This document shows, piece by piece, positions 10,069 through 17,782 of a DNA stretch of 64,000 nt. The notes beneath the pieces are model-generated. The model searched no databases and was not told the DNA's origin. It was given only the letters and a program-made list of their open reading frames with translations. The translations under genes were made by a program, and so were the position numbers. The stretch is from Bradyrhizobium liaoningense. Lineage in GTDB: Bacteria; Pseudomonadota; Alphaproteobacteria; Rhizobiales; Xanthobacteraceae. Each line of letters starts with the position of its first letter. The first letter of the stretch is position 1. The DNA is taken from assembly GCF_018130825.1 (NCBI RefSeq), contig NZ_JAFCJS010000003.1:767001-831000 (forward strand), read 5' to 3'.

Positions 10069-11487
10069 CTACGCCACGGACATAGTCAGCGGCGGCGCGA
10101 CGTGGTCGGGCAGCGGGCAGACATAAGGTGTCTTGGTCGTCCGCCTCACCAGGTCCGCCTTCGCGGCCTCGATCAGCTTCGGCTCAGTGAGGGCCTTGAT
10201 GCCGAGCCCGGCCATCGCCTTGGCCGCCTGCACCATGGCCTTGTGCGCGTGCGGGCTCTTGCCCTGCGCCACCACCTGCCAGGTGTGGAAGGGCGTTCCG
10301 ATTGCAACCGTGGGTGCGTGAACCTGCACGGTCGGCACCACCCAGCTGACGTCGCCGACGTCGGTCGAGCCGACAAGCGGGTTGCGCTTGGCATCGAGCG
10401 GCACCAGGAAGTCGGCCAGCGGCCGATCGGTCGGCTCCATGCCGATCGCGTAGTAGACCGAGGAGATGTCCTTGTCGCTCAGCGTCGCGCGGATCTCTGT
10501 GGCAAAGCTCTTGTCGGCGTCATCGAAATGCGGCGGCCCGAGCTCTTCCATGACCCGGTGCAGCGCCTGCTCCAGCGGCGCGTTCGGCAGGATGTTGGAG
10601 ACCGCGGAGATGATCTTCATCTCGACCTTGGTCTCGGTCATCAGCGCAGCACCCTGCGCGATCTTGGACACGCGTTCGACCAGTTCGTTCATGCCGGGCA
10701 GATCGCGGGCACGGATCGAGTAGCGCACGCGCGCATGCGCCTGCACCACGTTGGGCGCGATGCCGCCGGTGTCGAGCAGCGCGTAGTGCACGCGCGCATC
10801 GCTCGGCATGTGCTCGCGCATGTAGTTCACGCCGACATTCATCAGTTCCACGGCGTCGAGCGCGGAACGGCCGAGATGCGGCGAGGCCGCCGCATGCGAG
10901 GTGCGGCCGGTGAAGATGAAGTCGGCGCGCGTGTTCGCGAGCGACGGCGTCACCGCCACTTCCCAGAAACTGTGCGGATGCCAGGTGATGGCGATGTCGG
11001 CGTCCTCGAACGCGCCGGAGCGCACCATGAAGGCCTTTGCCGCGCCGCCTTCTTCGGCCGGGCAGCCGTAATAGCGCACGCGGCCCGGCACCTTGTTCTC
11101 GGCGAGCCAGTCCTTCACTGCGGTCGCAGCGAGCAGCGCGGCGGAGCCGAGCAGGTTGTGACCGCAGCCATGTCCATGGCCGCCGGTCTCAACCGGACGG
11201 TGTTCCGCAACGCCCGCCTCCTGGCTGAGGCCCGGCAGCGCATCATATTCACCCATGAAGGCGATGACCGGTCCGCCCTCGCCCCACTCCCCCATCAGCG
11301 CGGTCGGGATGCCGGCGACGTTCTCGGTGATGCGGAAGCCCTGATGACGCAACTCGGCGAGATGTTCGGCGGCGGACCGCGCCTCGGTGTAGCACACCTC
11401 GGGCATGCCCCAGACCTTGTCGCTGAGGTCGATGAAACGCGCCTTGATCGTGTCGACGCCACGCCAGATGTCGCTGCGGTTATCCAT
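10069..11487 (-). CDS. abgB: M20 amidohydrolase, AbgB-like
   Basis: This is a zinc-dependent M20 amidohydrolase resembling AbgB, the subunit that cleaves p-aminobenzoyl-glutamate. Key motifs are GEYDALPGLSQ, the metal-binding HGCGHNLLG, YGCPAEEGG with the catalytic glutamates, SHAAASPHLGRSALD in the dimerisation lid, and STDVGDVSW near the C-terminus. I choose the ATG at 11487 (MDNRSDIW), because alignment from memory with E. coli AbgB begins there; an ATG at 11541 would add 18 residues. The length is about 472 residues. It lies 262 bases upstream of the peptide-binding protein on the same strand, so the transporter may feed it. No AbgA partner is present in the window, so the true substrate is uncertain. 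Confidence 0.85.
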   Translation of the reverse strand: MDNRSDIWRGVDTIKARFIDLSDKVWGMPEVCYTEARSAAEHLAELRHQGFRITENVAGIPTALMGEWGEGGPVIAFMGEYDALPGLSQEAGVAEHRPVETGGHGHGCGHNLLGSAALLAATAVKDWLAENKVPGRVRYYGCPAEEGGAAKAFMVRSGAFEDADIAITWHPHSFWEVAVTPSLANTRADFIFTGRTSHAAASPHLGRSALDAVELMNVGVNYMREHMPSDARVHYALLDTGGIAPNVVQAHARVRYSIRARDLPGMNELVERVSKIAQGAALMTETKVEMKIISAVSNILPNAPLEQALHRVMEELGPPHFDDADKSFATEIRATLSDKDISSVYYAIGMEPTDRPLADFLVPLDAKRNPLVGSTDVGDVSWVVPTVQVHAPTVAIGTPFHTWQVVAQGKSPHAHKAMVQAAKAMAGLGIKALTEPKLIEAAKADLVRRTTKTPYVCPLPDHVAPPLTMSVA

Positions 11488-11774
11488 GCTTCGGTCCGTG
11501 ATCCCTTGGTCAAACGAAGCGGCAATGGTTAGCAGCTTCATTGCAGCCCGCCTAGCACCTCGCCGGACAGCAGCCATGCGGCCGGTGCCGGATCGTGCGG
11601 TTGCCCGCCCCCTGTGCACGAGGCGTTTCCGAGCGTTTCGAAGATTTCCTGCGGCGTTCGCCGGAATTGTTGAGGAGCGAGGCTTTCAAGACGGCCCTCT
11701 CCGGCCTAAATTGTGCGTGCTTCGCGCGTCGTCCCGCGCCAATGGCGGCGCGATGCACTCAGCAGGAGAACTCC

Positions 11775-12746
11775 ATGCCCGCCCTGACCGAATGGAGAGT
11801 GCCGCCGGCCAATCAGCCGCGTGCGAGCGATTACGCTTTCGATCTCGACCGCGCGCTCGCGTCCGTCGTCGGCCTGCACGCCATCGTCCCGCCGGACGCA
11901 TTCAGCGCCGAGACGCTGGGCACCGAACGCGCCGGCAACGGCGTCGTGATCGACGACGGGCTGGTGCTGACCATCGGCTATCTCATCACCGAGGCGGAAT
12001 CGGTGTGGCTGCACCTCGCAGACGGACGCGTCGTCGAGGGGCATGCTCTCGGTTTCGATTCCGTCACCGGCTTCGGCCTCGTGCAAGCCCTCGGTCATCT
12101 CGACGTCGAACCCTTGCCGCTCGGCAATTCGGCGGATACCCGCATCGGCGACCGCGTCGTGGTCGGCGGCGCCGGCGGCCGCACGCGATCGGTTGCAAGC
12201 CAGATCGTGGCCAAGCAGGAGTTCGCCGGCTACTGGGAATATCTGCTGGATGAGGCCGTCTTCACCTATCCGGCGCACCCGAACTGGGGCGGCACTGGCT
12301 TGCTCAACGAGCGCGGCGAGTTGATCGGCATCGGCTCGCTCCAGCTCGAGCGTGAACGCGACGGCAAGGCCGAGCACGTCAACATGATCGTGCCGATCGA
12401 CCTGCTGAAGCCGATCCTGGAGGACTTGCGCAAATACGGTCGCGTCAACAAGCCGGCGCGCCCCTGGCTCGGGCTCTACTCGACCGAAATCGACAACCGC
12501 GTGGTGGTGATCGGCATCTCCGCCAACGGCCCGGCCGCACTCGCCGAACTCAAGACCGGCGACGTCATCCTCGCCGTCAACGGCGACAAGGTCACGAGCC
12601 AGACTGCCTTCTACAGGAAGATGTGGGCTCTCGGCGCCGCCGGCGTCGACGTGCCGCTGACCGTGCACCATGAGGGCGTCACCTTCGACGTCACGGTGAC
12701 CTCGACCGACCGCTTCAGGCTTTTGAAGGCACCGAAGCTGCATTGA
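11775..12746 (+). CDS. S1C (HtrA/DegP-fold) PDZ protein lacking the catalytic triad
   Basis: The 323-residue protein has the layout of a small HtrA-type protein: a trypsin-like domain (about residues 30-215) and one PDZ domain (about 230-312, with GPAALAELKTGDVILAVNGDKV). Start ATG 11775 follows AGGAGA. All three catalytic residues appear to be replaced. The usual TNNHVV histidine aligns with TIGYLI (Tyr69), the DxA(L/V) aspartate with GFGLV (Gly99), and the GNSGG serine with NWGGT (Gly172), while flanking landmarks such as GVVIDDG and LLNERGELIGIGS are kept. There is no signal peptide, so it is probably cytoplasmic. It should be a binding or scaffold protein rather than a protease. The hydrolase gene begins 21 bases downstream. 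Confidence 0.9.
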   Translation: MPALTEWRVPPANQPRASDYAFDLDRALASVVGLHAIVPPDAFSAETLGTERAGNGVVIDDGLVLTIGYLITEAESVWLHLADGRVVEGHALGFDSVTGFGLVQALGHLDVEPLPLGNSADTRIGDRVVVGGAGGRTRSVASQIVAKQEFAGYWEYLLDEAVFTYPAHPNWGGTGLLNERGELIGIGSLQLERERDGKAEHVNMIVPIDLLKPILEDLRKYGRVNKPARPWLGLYSTEIDNRVVVIGISANGPAALAELKTGDVILAVNGDKVTSQTAFYRKMWALGAAGVDVPLTVHHEGVTFDVTVTSTDRFRLLKAPKLH

Positions 12747-12767
12747 CCCCAAGCCAGGGACGCCGCG

Positions 12768-13838
12768 ATGAGCGAGGCCGTGATCGACGACATCGTGGCC
12801 GTGCTGCCGCCGCTGCTCAATGCACTTGAAGCGCTCGGCTTCTTCCAGCGGCACCTGCACCCGCCGGCCTTCGCCTCGGTGATGAATGCGATCGGCACAC
12901 CCGACGAGGCGCTGCAGGCATCCCACACGGCGATCGGAGAATGGCCGGAGCAATTCGCCGGCCTGCGCGAACGGCTCGACCGCGCCTGCAACGAGGCACT
13001 CGCCGCCTTTGCCGGCATCCGCGAGGTCGAGCGCGGCAATGGCGATCTCGTCGCCGTGTTTCGCGCACTGCGCCCCGCGCCCCGCGCGCTGGAGGCACTC
13101 TACCCGCTGGCGGTGCAGTTTCCGCCGGTGAGCAGCTTCTTTCTCAACGCCGCCAATCGCGAGAATGGCGATCTGCTCTCACGGCTGGAAATGGGGGCGA
13201 GCGAGCACACCGGCATCTTCCACGACCACAACGAGCCCGGCAGCCGCGGCGGCTTCTCGGTCTATGTCCCAGAATATTACAGGCTCGACCGCGCCATGCC
13301 GCTGGTGATGGCGCTGCATGGCGGCAGCGGCAACGGCCGCGGCTTTCTGTGGAGCTGGCTGCGCGACGCGCGCAGTCTCGGCGCGATCCTGGTGGCGCCA
13401 ACCGCGACCGGTCCGACCTGGGCGCTGATGGGCGACGACGCCGACACGCCCAATCTCATGCGCATCCTCGAGACCGTCCGCGACCGCTGGAATATCGACG
13501 CCTCGCGCATGCTACTGACCGGCATGAGCGACGGTGGCACCTTCTGCTACGTCACCGGTCTCGAGAGTGCTTCGCCTTTCACCCATCTTGCGCCGGTCTC
13601 GGCCACCTTCCACCCGCTGATGGCGGAGATGGCGGACGCCGAGCGCATGCGGGGCCTGCCGGTTTTCATCACCCACGGCAAGCTCGACTGGATGTTTCCG
13701 GTGCAAACCGCGCGACAGACCCAGGCCGCGCTTTCAGCGGCCGGCGTCAATGTCACTTATCGCGAGATCGACGACCTCAGCCACACCTATCCGCGCGAGA
13801 TCAATGCGGAGCTGCTGGCATGGCTGAACGGAGAATGA
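12768..13838 (+). CDS. alpha/beta hydrolase (esterase/carboxylesterase-like) with helical N-terminal domain
   Basis: The C-terminal two thirds (from about residue 160) form an alpha/beta hydrolase of the phospholipase/carboxylesterase or polyhydroxybutyrate-depolymerase style. MPLVMALHGGSGNG supplies the oxyanion-hole region, GMSDGG the nucleophile Ser254, GKLDWMFP the acid Asp307 and LSHTYP the base His339. The first ~130 residues are helical and unlike common esterases. Start ATG 12768 has AGGGA upstream. The gene lies 21 bases after the degenerate S1C protein, so the two are very likely co-transcribed and may act together. No signal peptide is seen. The substrate is unknown. Confidence 0.85.
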   Translation: MSEAVIDDIVAVLPPLLNALEALGFFQRHLHPPAFASVMNAIGTPDEALQASHTAIGEWPEQFAGLRERLDRACNEALAAFAGIREVERGNGDLVAVFRALRPAPRALEALYPLAVQFPPVSSFFLNAANRENGDLLSRLEMGASEHTGIFHDHNEPGSRGGFSVYVPEYYRLDRAMPLVMALHGGSGNGRGFLWSWLRDARSLGAILVAPTATGPTWALMGDDADTPNLMRILETVRDRWNIDASRMLLTGMSDGGTFCYVTGLESASPFTHLAPVSATFHPLMAEMADAERMRGLPVFITHGKLDWMFPVQTARQTQAALSAAGVNVTYREIDDLSHTYPREINAELLAWLNGE

Positions 13839-13920
13839 ACAACCTCTCCTTAGATGCGCCGCATGGCCGCGGAACCATCGCGCGGTGCCGACGTTATCGG
13901 CGCGACACCGGAGGCTTGCT

Positions 13921-14127
13921 ATGAGAACCTTTGTTGGAATGATCTTGGGCGCGCTGCTGCTTGCGGGCGGCGTCTACGTCTACGACTCCATGCAGACCTC
14001 GTCGGTCGCCAATGGCGAGGTCGCGACCACCAATCGCACCATCGTGAACTGGGATGTCGCCAAGGCCGATTGGGAAGCGCTGCGCGATCGCGCGCACAAG
14101 GACTGGGTCCGGATCTCGTCCAAATAA
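13921..14127 (+). CDS. small single-pass membrane protein, unknown function
   Basis: This 68-residue protein has an N-terminal hydrophobic helix (FVGMILGALLLAGGVYVY) and a polar tail ending in WDVAKADWEALRDRAHKDW. The start ATG at 13921 is preceded by GGAGG. The orientation in/out is unclear, but the tail is likely periplasmic. It follows the hydrolase by 82 bases and ends before a strong hairpin at 14149-14183, so it may close that operon. I recognise no family. Confidence 0.7.
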   Translation: MRTFVGMILGALLLAGGVYVYDSMQTSSVANGEVATTNRTIVNWDVAKADWEALRDRAHKDWVRISSK

Positions 14128-14148
14128 TTTCGTTCGAGCGACATGAAC

Positions 14149-14183
14149 AAGGCGCCGTCGCGGGTTCGCGGCGGCGCCTTTGT
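14149..14183 (+). terminator. GC-rich hairpin terminator after the 68-residue protein gene
   Basis: AAGGCGCCGTCGC and GCGGCGGCGCCTT pair across a short GGGTTC loop, followed by a weak T/G tract (TTTGTGTT). It separates the plus-strand operon from the converging dsbA-like gene and could terminate both. Confidence 0.65.
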
Positions 14184-14207
14184 GTTGGCTGCGATCAACG
14201 ATGCGCG

Positions 14208-14861
14208 TCAGTTCATCTTGGCCTTGCGGGCGTCGGCGATGACCTGCTCGAATTCGGTCATGCTGAGCACGCCGGGCACGCGGTACTTGCCGACGATGAA
14301 GGACGGGGTGCCGCGAAAACCAAAAGCCTCTGCCTGCTCGTTGTTGCGCTTGAGGATGGCGTCGATGTCCTTGGCATGGCCGGTGAGATCGCGCTTCAGC
14401 CGGTCCATGTCGACGCCGGCGGCCGCGAGCAGCTCGTTGATGCGCGGCTCGGTCAGACGCGAAGAGACGCCCATCATGGCGTCATGGGCCTGGTGGTACT
14501 TGTCCTGGAATTTGGCCGCGAGCGCGGTCCGCGCTGCGGTGACCGAGACCGGCCCGAGGATCGGCCAGTCCTTCATCACCAGCCTCACCTTGCCGTCGTC
14601 CTGAACGACCTGGCGCAGCTCGGGCTCGAGCTTGCGGCAATAAGGGCAATTGTAGTCGGACCATTCGACGATCGTGATGTTGCCGTCGGCATTGCCGGCG
14701 ACCGGCGTGTCGGGATCGCGCAGCACCTTGGTTTCGGTCAGCACCTCGTCATCGCCGGCGGCTGCCAGCGCAGAAGTGATGCCGCCCGCCGCAAGCGCGC
14801 CCGCCCCGATCAGCGTCAGCGCCGCACGCCTGGTCGGCACCCTATTCCCAAATCCAGTCAT
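14208..14861 (-). CDS. DsbA-family thiol:disulfide oxidoreductase
   Basis: This is a periplasmic DsbA-like protein of about 217 residues. The thioredoxin-fold active site is CPYC in WSDYNCPYCRKLEPEL, with the cis-proline loop in RGTPSFIVG. The start ATG 14861 (MTGFGNRV) is followed by TRRAALTLIGAGALAAGG, which looks like a Tat- or Sec-type signal ending near the ALAAAGD stretch. Such proteins oxidise, reduce or isomerise disulfides in exported proteins. A dsbB gene sits 4.2 kb away at 19020, so the two could be redox partners, although the separation rules out one transcript. Confidence 0.9.
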   Translation of the reverse strand: MTGFGNRVPTRRAALTLIGAGALAAGGITSALAAAGDDEVLTETKVLRDPDTPVAGNADGNITIVEWSDYNCPYCRKLEPELRQVVQDDGKVRLVMKDWPILGPVSVTAARTALAAKFQDKYHQAHDAMMGVSSRLTEPRINELLAAAGVDMDRLKRDLTGHAKDIDAILKRNNEQAEAFGFRGTPSFIVGKYRVPGVLSMTEFEQVIADARKAKMN

Positions 14862-15085
14862 ATCTCGCCCCGTTTCGGTCCCATCTTCGGCAAATACGGC
14901 TGAGGACCGGGAATTGTTACCGAACATATAGAGTGTCGCGGCGGCGATGTCATCGCACCAGCAGTGTAATCGCCAGCGGTACCAGGAATGAGGTCACCAA
15001 GACGTTCAGGTAAGCAGCGCAAAGCGGGCGCACGCCGGCAACAGGATCAGGAGCAGTCCGGAGCGGCCAGGCTCGTCAATCGCCG

Positions 15086-15562
15086 CTATGCGCGCGACGC
15101 GCGCGGTTCATGCGAAGCGGCAAGGCGAGGCAGCATCGCCATCAGCGTCCCGGTCATCGTGGCGATCAGCGTGGTCTTGCCGTCATGCTCGGCGAAGGCC
15201 TTTGCCTCGCAGAAAGTGAGGGTGCGGCCGGGCTTGACCACTTCGGCCTTGAAGACGAAGCGCTCGCCGCGGGCGGGTGCCAGCAGCGTGGTCTTGAACT
15301 CGACCGTGAGGATGTCGGCCCCCTGCGGCATCAGGGTGAAGGCGGCAACGCCGCAGGCGTTGTCGAGCCCAGCCGTGATGATGCCGGCATGGATGAAACC
15401 GTTCTGCTGTGTGAGAGCCGGCGCGTGCAGCATCGCCAGCTCGACCTCGCCCGGCGCGAGACGGACGATCACGATGCCGAGCGTGCGCATCGCCGGCTGG
15501 GCGTCGAACATGGCGACAGTCGCCGCGCGATAGCCCGGATTTTTCGGCTCGAAGGCGGCCAT
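15086..15562 (-). CDS. PaaI-family hotdog thioesterase
   Basis: This 158-residue single hotdog domain resembles PaaI acyl-CoA thioesterases. NGFIHAGIITAGLDNACGVAAF matches the family's active-site helix (the usual HGG-aspartate region), and the ATVAMFDAQPAMRTLGI start is typical. The ATG at 15562 comes 3 bases after the stop of the adjacent 4HBT thioesterase, so the pair is translationally coupled. It probably hydrolyses aromatic or medium-chain acyl-CoA esters. Likely controlled by the divergent TetR protein through the shared promoter region. Confidence 0.87.
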   Translation of the reverse strand: MAAFEPKNPGYRAATVAMFDAQPAMRTLGIVIVRLAPGEVELAMLHAPALTQQNGFIHAGIITAGLDNACGVAAFTLMPQGADILTVEFKTTLLAPARGERFVFKAEVVKPGRTLTFCEAKAFAEHDGKTTLIATMTGTLMAMLPRLAASHEPRASRA

Positions 15563-15565
15563 GGT

Positions 15566-15994
15566 TCAGGCCTCGGCTGGTTCGGCAAGATGCTTCGAGG
15601 CCGCTTCGCGAATCGCATCGGCGAACGACGCGGACTTGCGGAGCTGACGGTCCATATGCACGCCCGTGATCTCGCACGTCGCGGCAATCTCCCCGGTCTC
15701 GGCATTCCTCATGTCGTGCCGGAAACGGATCGACTTGTCGCGGAGCTCGAGCAGGTGGCTGTGGATCTCGACGATGTCGCCGGCGAGCAGCTCGCGCTTA
15801 TAGGCGATGTTCTGCTGGACCGCGGCCATGCCGCGCCCTGAGTTGCGCAGGTAACTCGGCGTCAGGCCGAGGCGGGCGAACAGATTCCAGTTGGCCTCGT
15901 CGAATTTGCCGACATACCACATGATGTTCATGTGGCCGACATGGTCGCACTGCCACGGATAGACCGTGCCGCGATAGGTCGCCTCCCGCTCCAT
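15566..15994 (-). CDS. 4HBT-type acyl-CoA thioesterase
   Basis: This is a hotdog-fold acyl-CoA thioesterase of 142 residues in the 4-hydroxybenzoyl-CoA thioesterase (YbgC-like) group. The N-terminal WQCDHVGHMNIMWYVGKFDEAN motif carries the family's D-HxGH-N residues. The start ATG 15994 has an excellent AGGAGG site 7 bases upstream; an in-frame TTG at 16000 is less likely. First gene of the two-thioesterase operon, transcribed away from the TetR regulator with two palindromic operators between. Confidence 0.88.
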   Translation of the reverse strand: MEREATYRGTVYPWQCDHVGHMNIMWYVGKFDEANWNLFARLGLTPSYLRNSGRGMAAVQQNIAYKRELLAGDIVEIHSHLLELRDKSIRFRHDMRNAETGEIAATCEITGVHMDRQLRKSASFADAIREAASKHLAEPAEA

Positions 15995-16021
15995 CGCCAA
16001 TCCTCCTGCCCTTTGATTTTT

Positions 16022-16037
16022 GATACGGTAGCGTATC
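16022..16037. promoter_or_regulatory. palindromic operator 1 for the TetR regulator
   Basis: GATACGGTAGCGTATC is an inverted repeat (GATACG / CGTATC with 4 bases between). It lies in the 100-base gap between the thioesterase operon and the divergent tetR gene and matches a second site 35 bases away, as expected for a TetR-family dimer site. Confidence 0.75.
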
Positions 16038-16056
16038 AGGGCCGTCCTGCGTTAGC

Positions 16057-16072
16057 AATACGGCACCGTATC
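16057..16072. promoter_or_regulatory. palindromic operator 2 for the TetR regulator
   Basis: AATACGGCACCGTATC is a second inverted repeat (ATACGG / CCGTAT) related to the site at 16022. It ends 22 bases before the tetR start codon, so occupancy would be expected to repress tetR itself. Confidence 0.75.
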
Positions 16073-16094
16073 AAGAACCGGTGAGGCTTCCTTC

Positions 16095-16643
16095 ATGAGC
16101 GACGGCAAGGGCGATGTCTGGGTCGAGGCGGGGTTCGCCGAGCTCGCCCGCTCTGGGGTCGAGGGTGTCAGGGTCGAGGTGCTCGCCAAGAATCTCGGCG
16201 TCACCAAGGGTGGCTTCTACCGCCGCTTCGCCGACCGCGCCGCGCTGCTCCAGGTCATGCTGGAACGCTGGCGCGAGGGGCGCGCGGCGTCCATCGCGCA
16301 GCAGACGAGCCTCGATGGCGAGGCGCCCCGCGAACGGCTGAAGGCGGTGATCCAGCTCTATTCCGAGCGGCTCAATCCGGAAGGCATGGCGATCGAGCTT
16401 GCGATCCGGCAATGGGCCCGCTCGGACGAGAACGCAGCAGCAGCAGTGGCGAGCGTGGATGCAGCGCGGCTCAAGCACGTCGCCGAACTCTATCGCGCGA
16501 CCGGCTTAGAGGCCGAAGCGGCCGAGGCGCAGGCCTTCCTGTTCTACTGCTTCATCTTCGGCCAGAGCCTGCTGTTCGTCGAGCGCGGCCCGCGCAAGCG
16601 TTCGCAGCTCGTGGCGAAGTCGGCCGAGAAGCTCCTGGACTAG
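16095..16643 (+). CDS. TetR/AcrR-family transcriptional regulator
   Basis: This 182-residue protein has an N-terminal TetR helix-turn-helix (residues about 8-50: VEVLAKNLGVTKGGFYRRFADR) and a helical ligand-binding domain. ATG 16095 begins MSDGKGD. It is divergent from two thioesterase genes and two palindromes lie between them, so it most likely represses itself and the thioesterases and responds to an acyl-CoA or related ligand. That ligand is inferred only from the neighbours. Confidence 0.9.
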   Translation: MSDGKGDVWVEAGFAELARSGVEGVRVEVLAKNLGVTKGGFYRRFADRAALLQVMLERWREGRAASIAQQTSLDGEAPRERLKAVIQLYSERLNPEGMAIELAIRQWARSDENAAAAVASVDAARLKHVAELYRATGLEAEAAEAQAFLFYCFIFGQSLLFVERGPRKRSQLVAKSAEKLLD

Positions 16644-16655
16644 GACCAAACGAAA

Positions 16656-16680
16656 ATGGCCGGAGCTGTGCTCCGGCCAT
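16656..16680. terminator. bidirectional hairpin between tetR and the converging secreted-protein gene
   Basis: ATGGCCGGAGC and GCTCCGGCCAT form an 11-bp perfect stem around a TGT loop, with an A-rich run on the left (tetR side). It sits midway between two converging genes and can end both, although the T-run is poor on the plus strand. Confidence 0.65.
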
Positions 16681-16699
16681 CGTACCCCGTTGTCGAAGC

Positions 16700-17191
16700 T
16701 TAGGCGGCACCCTTCAGCTTCTTGGTGCATTCGCTGTAATAGCCGCCGCCCTTCTGGATCCACTTCAGGCCGCCATTGCCATTGGTGGTCTTGTTGGCAT
16801 TGTACTGGTCGACGCAGGTGTGCAGGCGCGCCTTGCCGGCGGGCTCCTTGGCGTATTTCGGATCGACCGCGTTCGGATAGATCGCCGGTCCGGCCGGCAG
16901 CGTCGGCGCGGCAGCAGGAGCCGCCTCTTTCTTCGCCTGCTTCGGCTCGGCGGGAGCGGCAGGCGCAGCCGGAGCAGCCGCGCTCGGCGCAGCGGCGGGC
17001 GTCGCATCGGCACCGCACTGGGCCTTGCGGAAGTCGTTCCACTTCATCGTGCCCAGCGAGCCGTCCTTCTTGGCGGCCTGATATTTCGCGCTGCACTCCT
17101 GCGAGGTCAGCGCCTGCGCCGGTGCGGCGGCCATCAATGCCACGATACCTGACGCCACAATCGCACACAGCAATTTTGTCTGATTGGTCAT
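16700..17191 (-). CDS. secreted Cys-containing protein with a duplicated motif, unknown function
   Basis: This 163-residue protein starts with a Sec signal (CAIVASGIVALMAAAPAQA) after an AGGAGGA site. The mature protein has two related Cys-bounded units: TSQECSAKYQAAKKDG...KWNDFRKAQC near the N-terminus and HTCVDQYNANKTTNG...KWIQKGGGYYSEC at the C-terminus. An Ala/Pro/Lys-rich linker of about 55 residues joins them. Each unit probably forms a disulfide. The function is unknown. Confidence 0.75.
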   Translation of the reverse strand: MTNQTKLLCAIVASGIVALMAAAPAQALTSQECSAKYQAAKKDGSLGTMKWNDFRKAQCGADATPAAAPSAAAPAAPAAPAEPKQAKKEAAPAAAPTLPAGPAIYPNAVDPKYAKEPAGKARLHTCVDQYNANKTTNGNGGLKWIQKGGGYYSECTKKLKGAA

Positions 17192-17404
17192 CCCTGATCT
17201 CCTCCTTGGTCTTCCCTTGCGCTTCCCTTGGGGGAAGTGAAACGAGGATTGCTATCCTAGCGTGCCACCGGCTCGCGACAAGGAAACGATGGCTCTCGCC
17301 GCAAAAATATAGTGATCGCGCCGTTCAAATCATTCATGTCGCGTTCAGCATCGCAAGCCGACGTTCCAGCCCTTCGCAATTCTCGCAAGATAGAGTGCAA
17401 CATC

Positions 17405-17680
17405 ATGACCCTCGCCTCTCGCCTCGCCGCCGCCGCCCTCGTCTCCCTGCTCGCCTCCGGCGCTGCCTTCGCGCAGGCCACAGCGCCGGCTGCCAAGACC
17501 GATGCCGCTGCCACCACCGACAAGAAGGCAGCGCCGAAGGAGCGCTCGGCCGAGTCGCTCGAATGCTCCAAGCAGGCGGACGCCAAGGGACTGAAGGGCA
17601 AGGAGCGCAAGAAGTTTCGCCGCGAGTGCATGAAGGAAGCGAAGGCCGGCACCGCCGCCCCCGCCGCCGACAAGAAGTAA
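17405..17680 (+). CDS. PsiF-type small secreted protein
   Basis: This 91-residue exported protein has a signal (LAAAALVSLLASGAAFAQ) and one PsiF-like repeat at the C-terminus: SLECSKQADAKGLKGKERKKFRRECMKEA. The region between is rich in Ala, Thr and Lys. The start ATG 17405 (MTLASRL) is chosen because the signal follows at once; the frame is open upstream from 17312. PsiF is phosphate-starvation-induced in E. coli, but there is no visible pho box here, so the link to phosphate is only by family. Confidence 0.8.
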   Translation: MTLASRLAAAALVSLLASGAAFAQATAPAAKTDAAATTDKKAAPKERSAESLECSKQADAKGLKGKERKKFRRECMKEAKAGTAAPAADKK

Positions 17681-17782
17681 ATCCGGCACAATACGGTTCG
17701 CCGGCATCCGTGAGAGGCGTGCGCATTGCGCGCATGACCTGGCCGCAATTGTGCGCCTCTCGCTGATTTGCGATAAGGCGGC

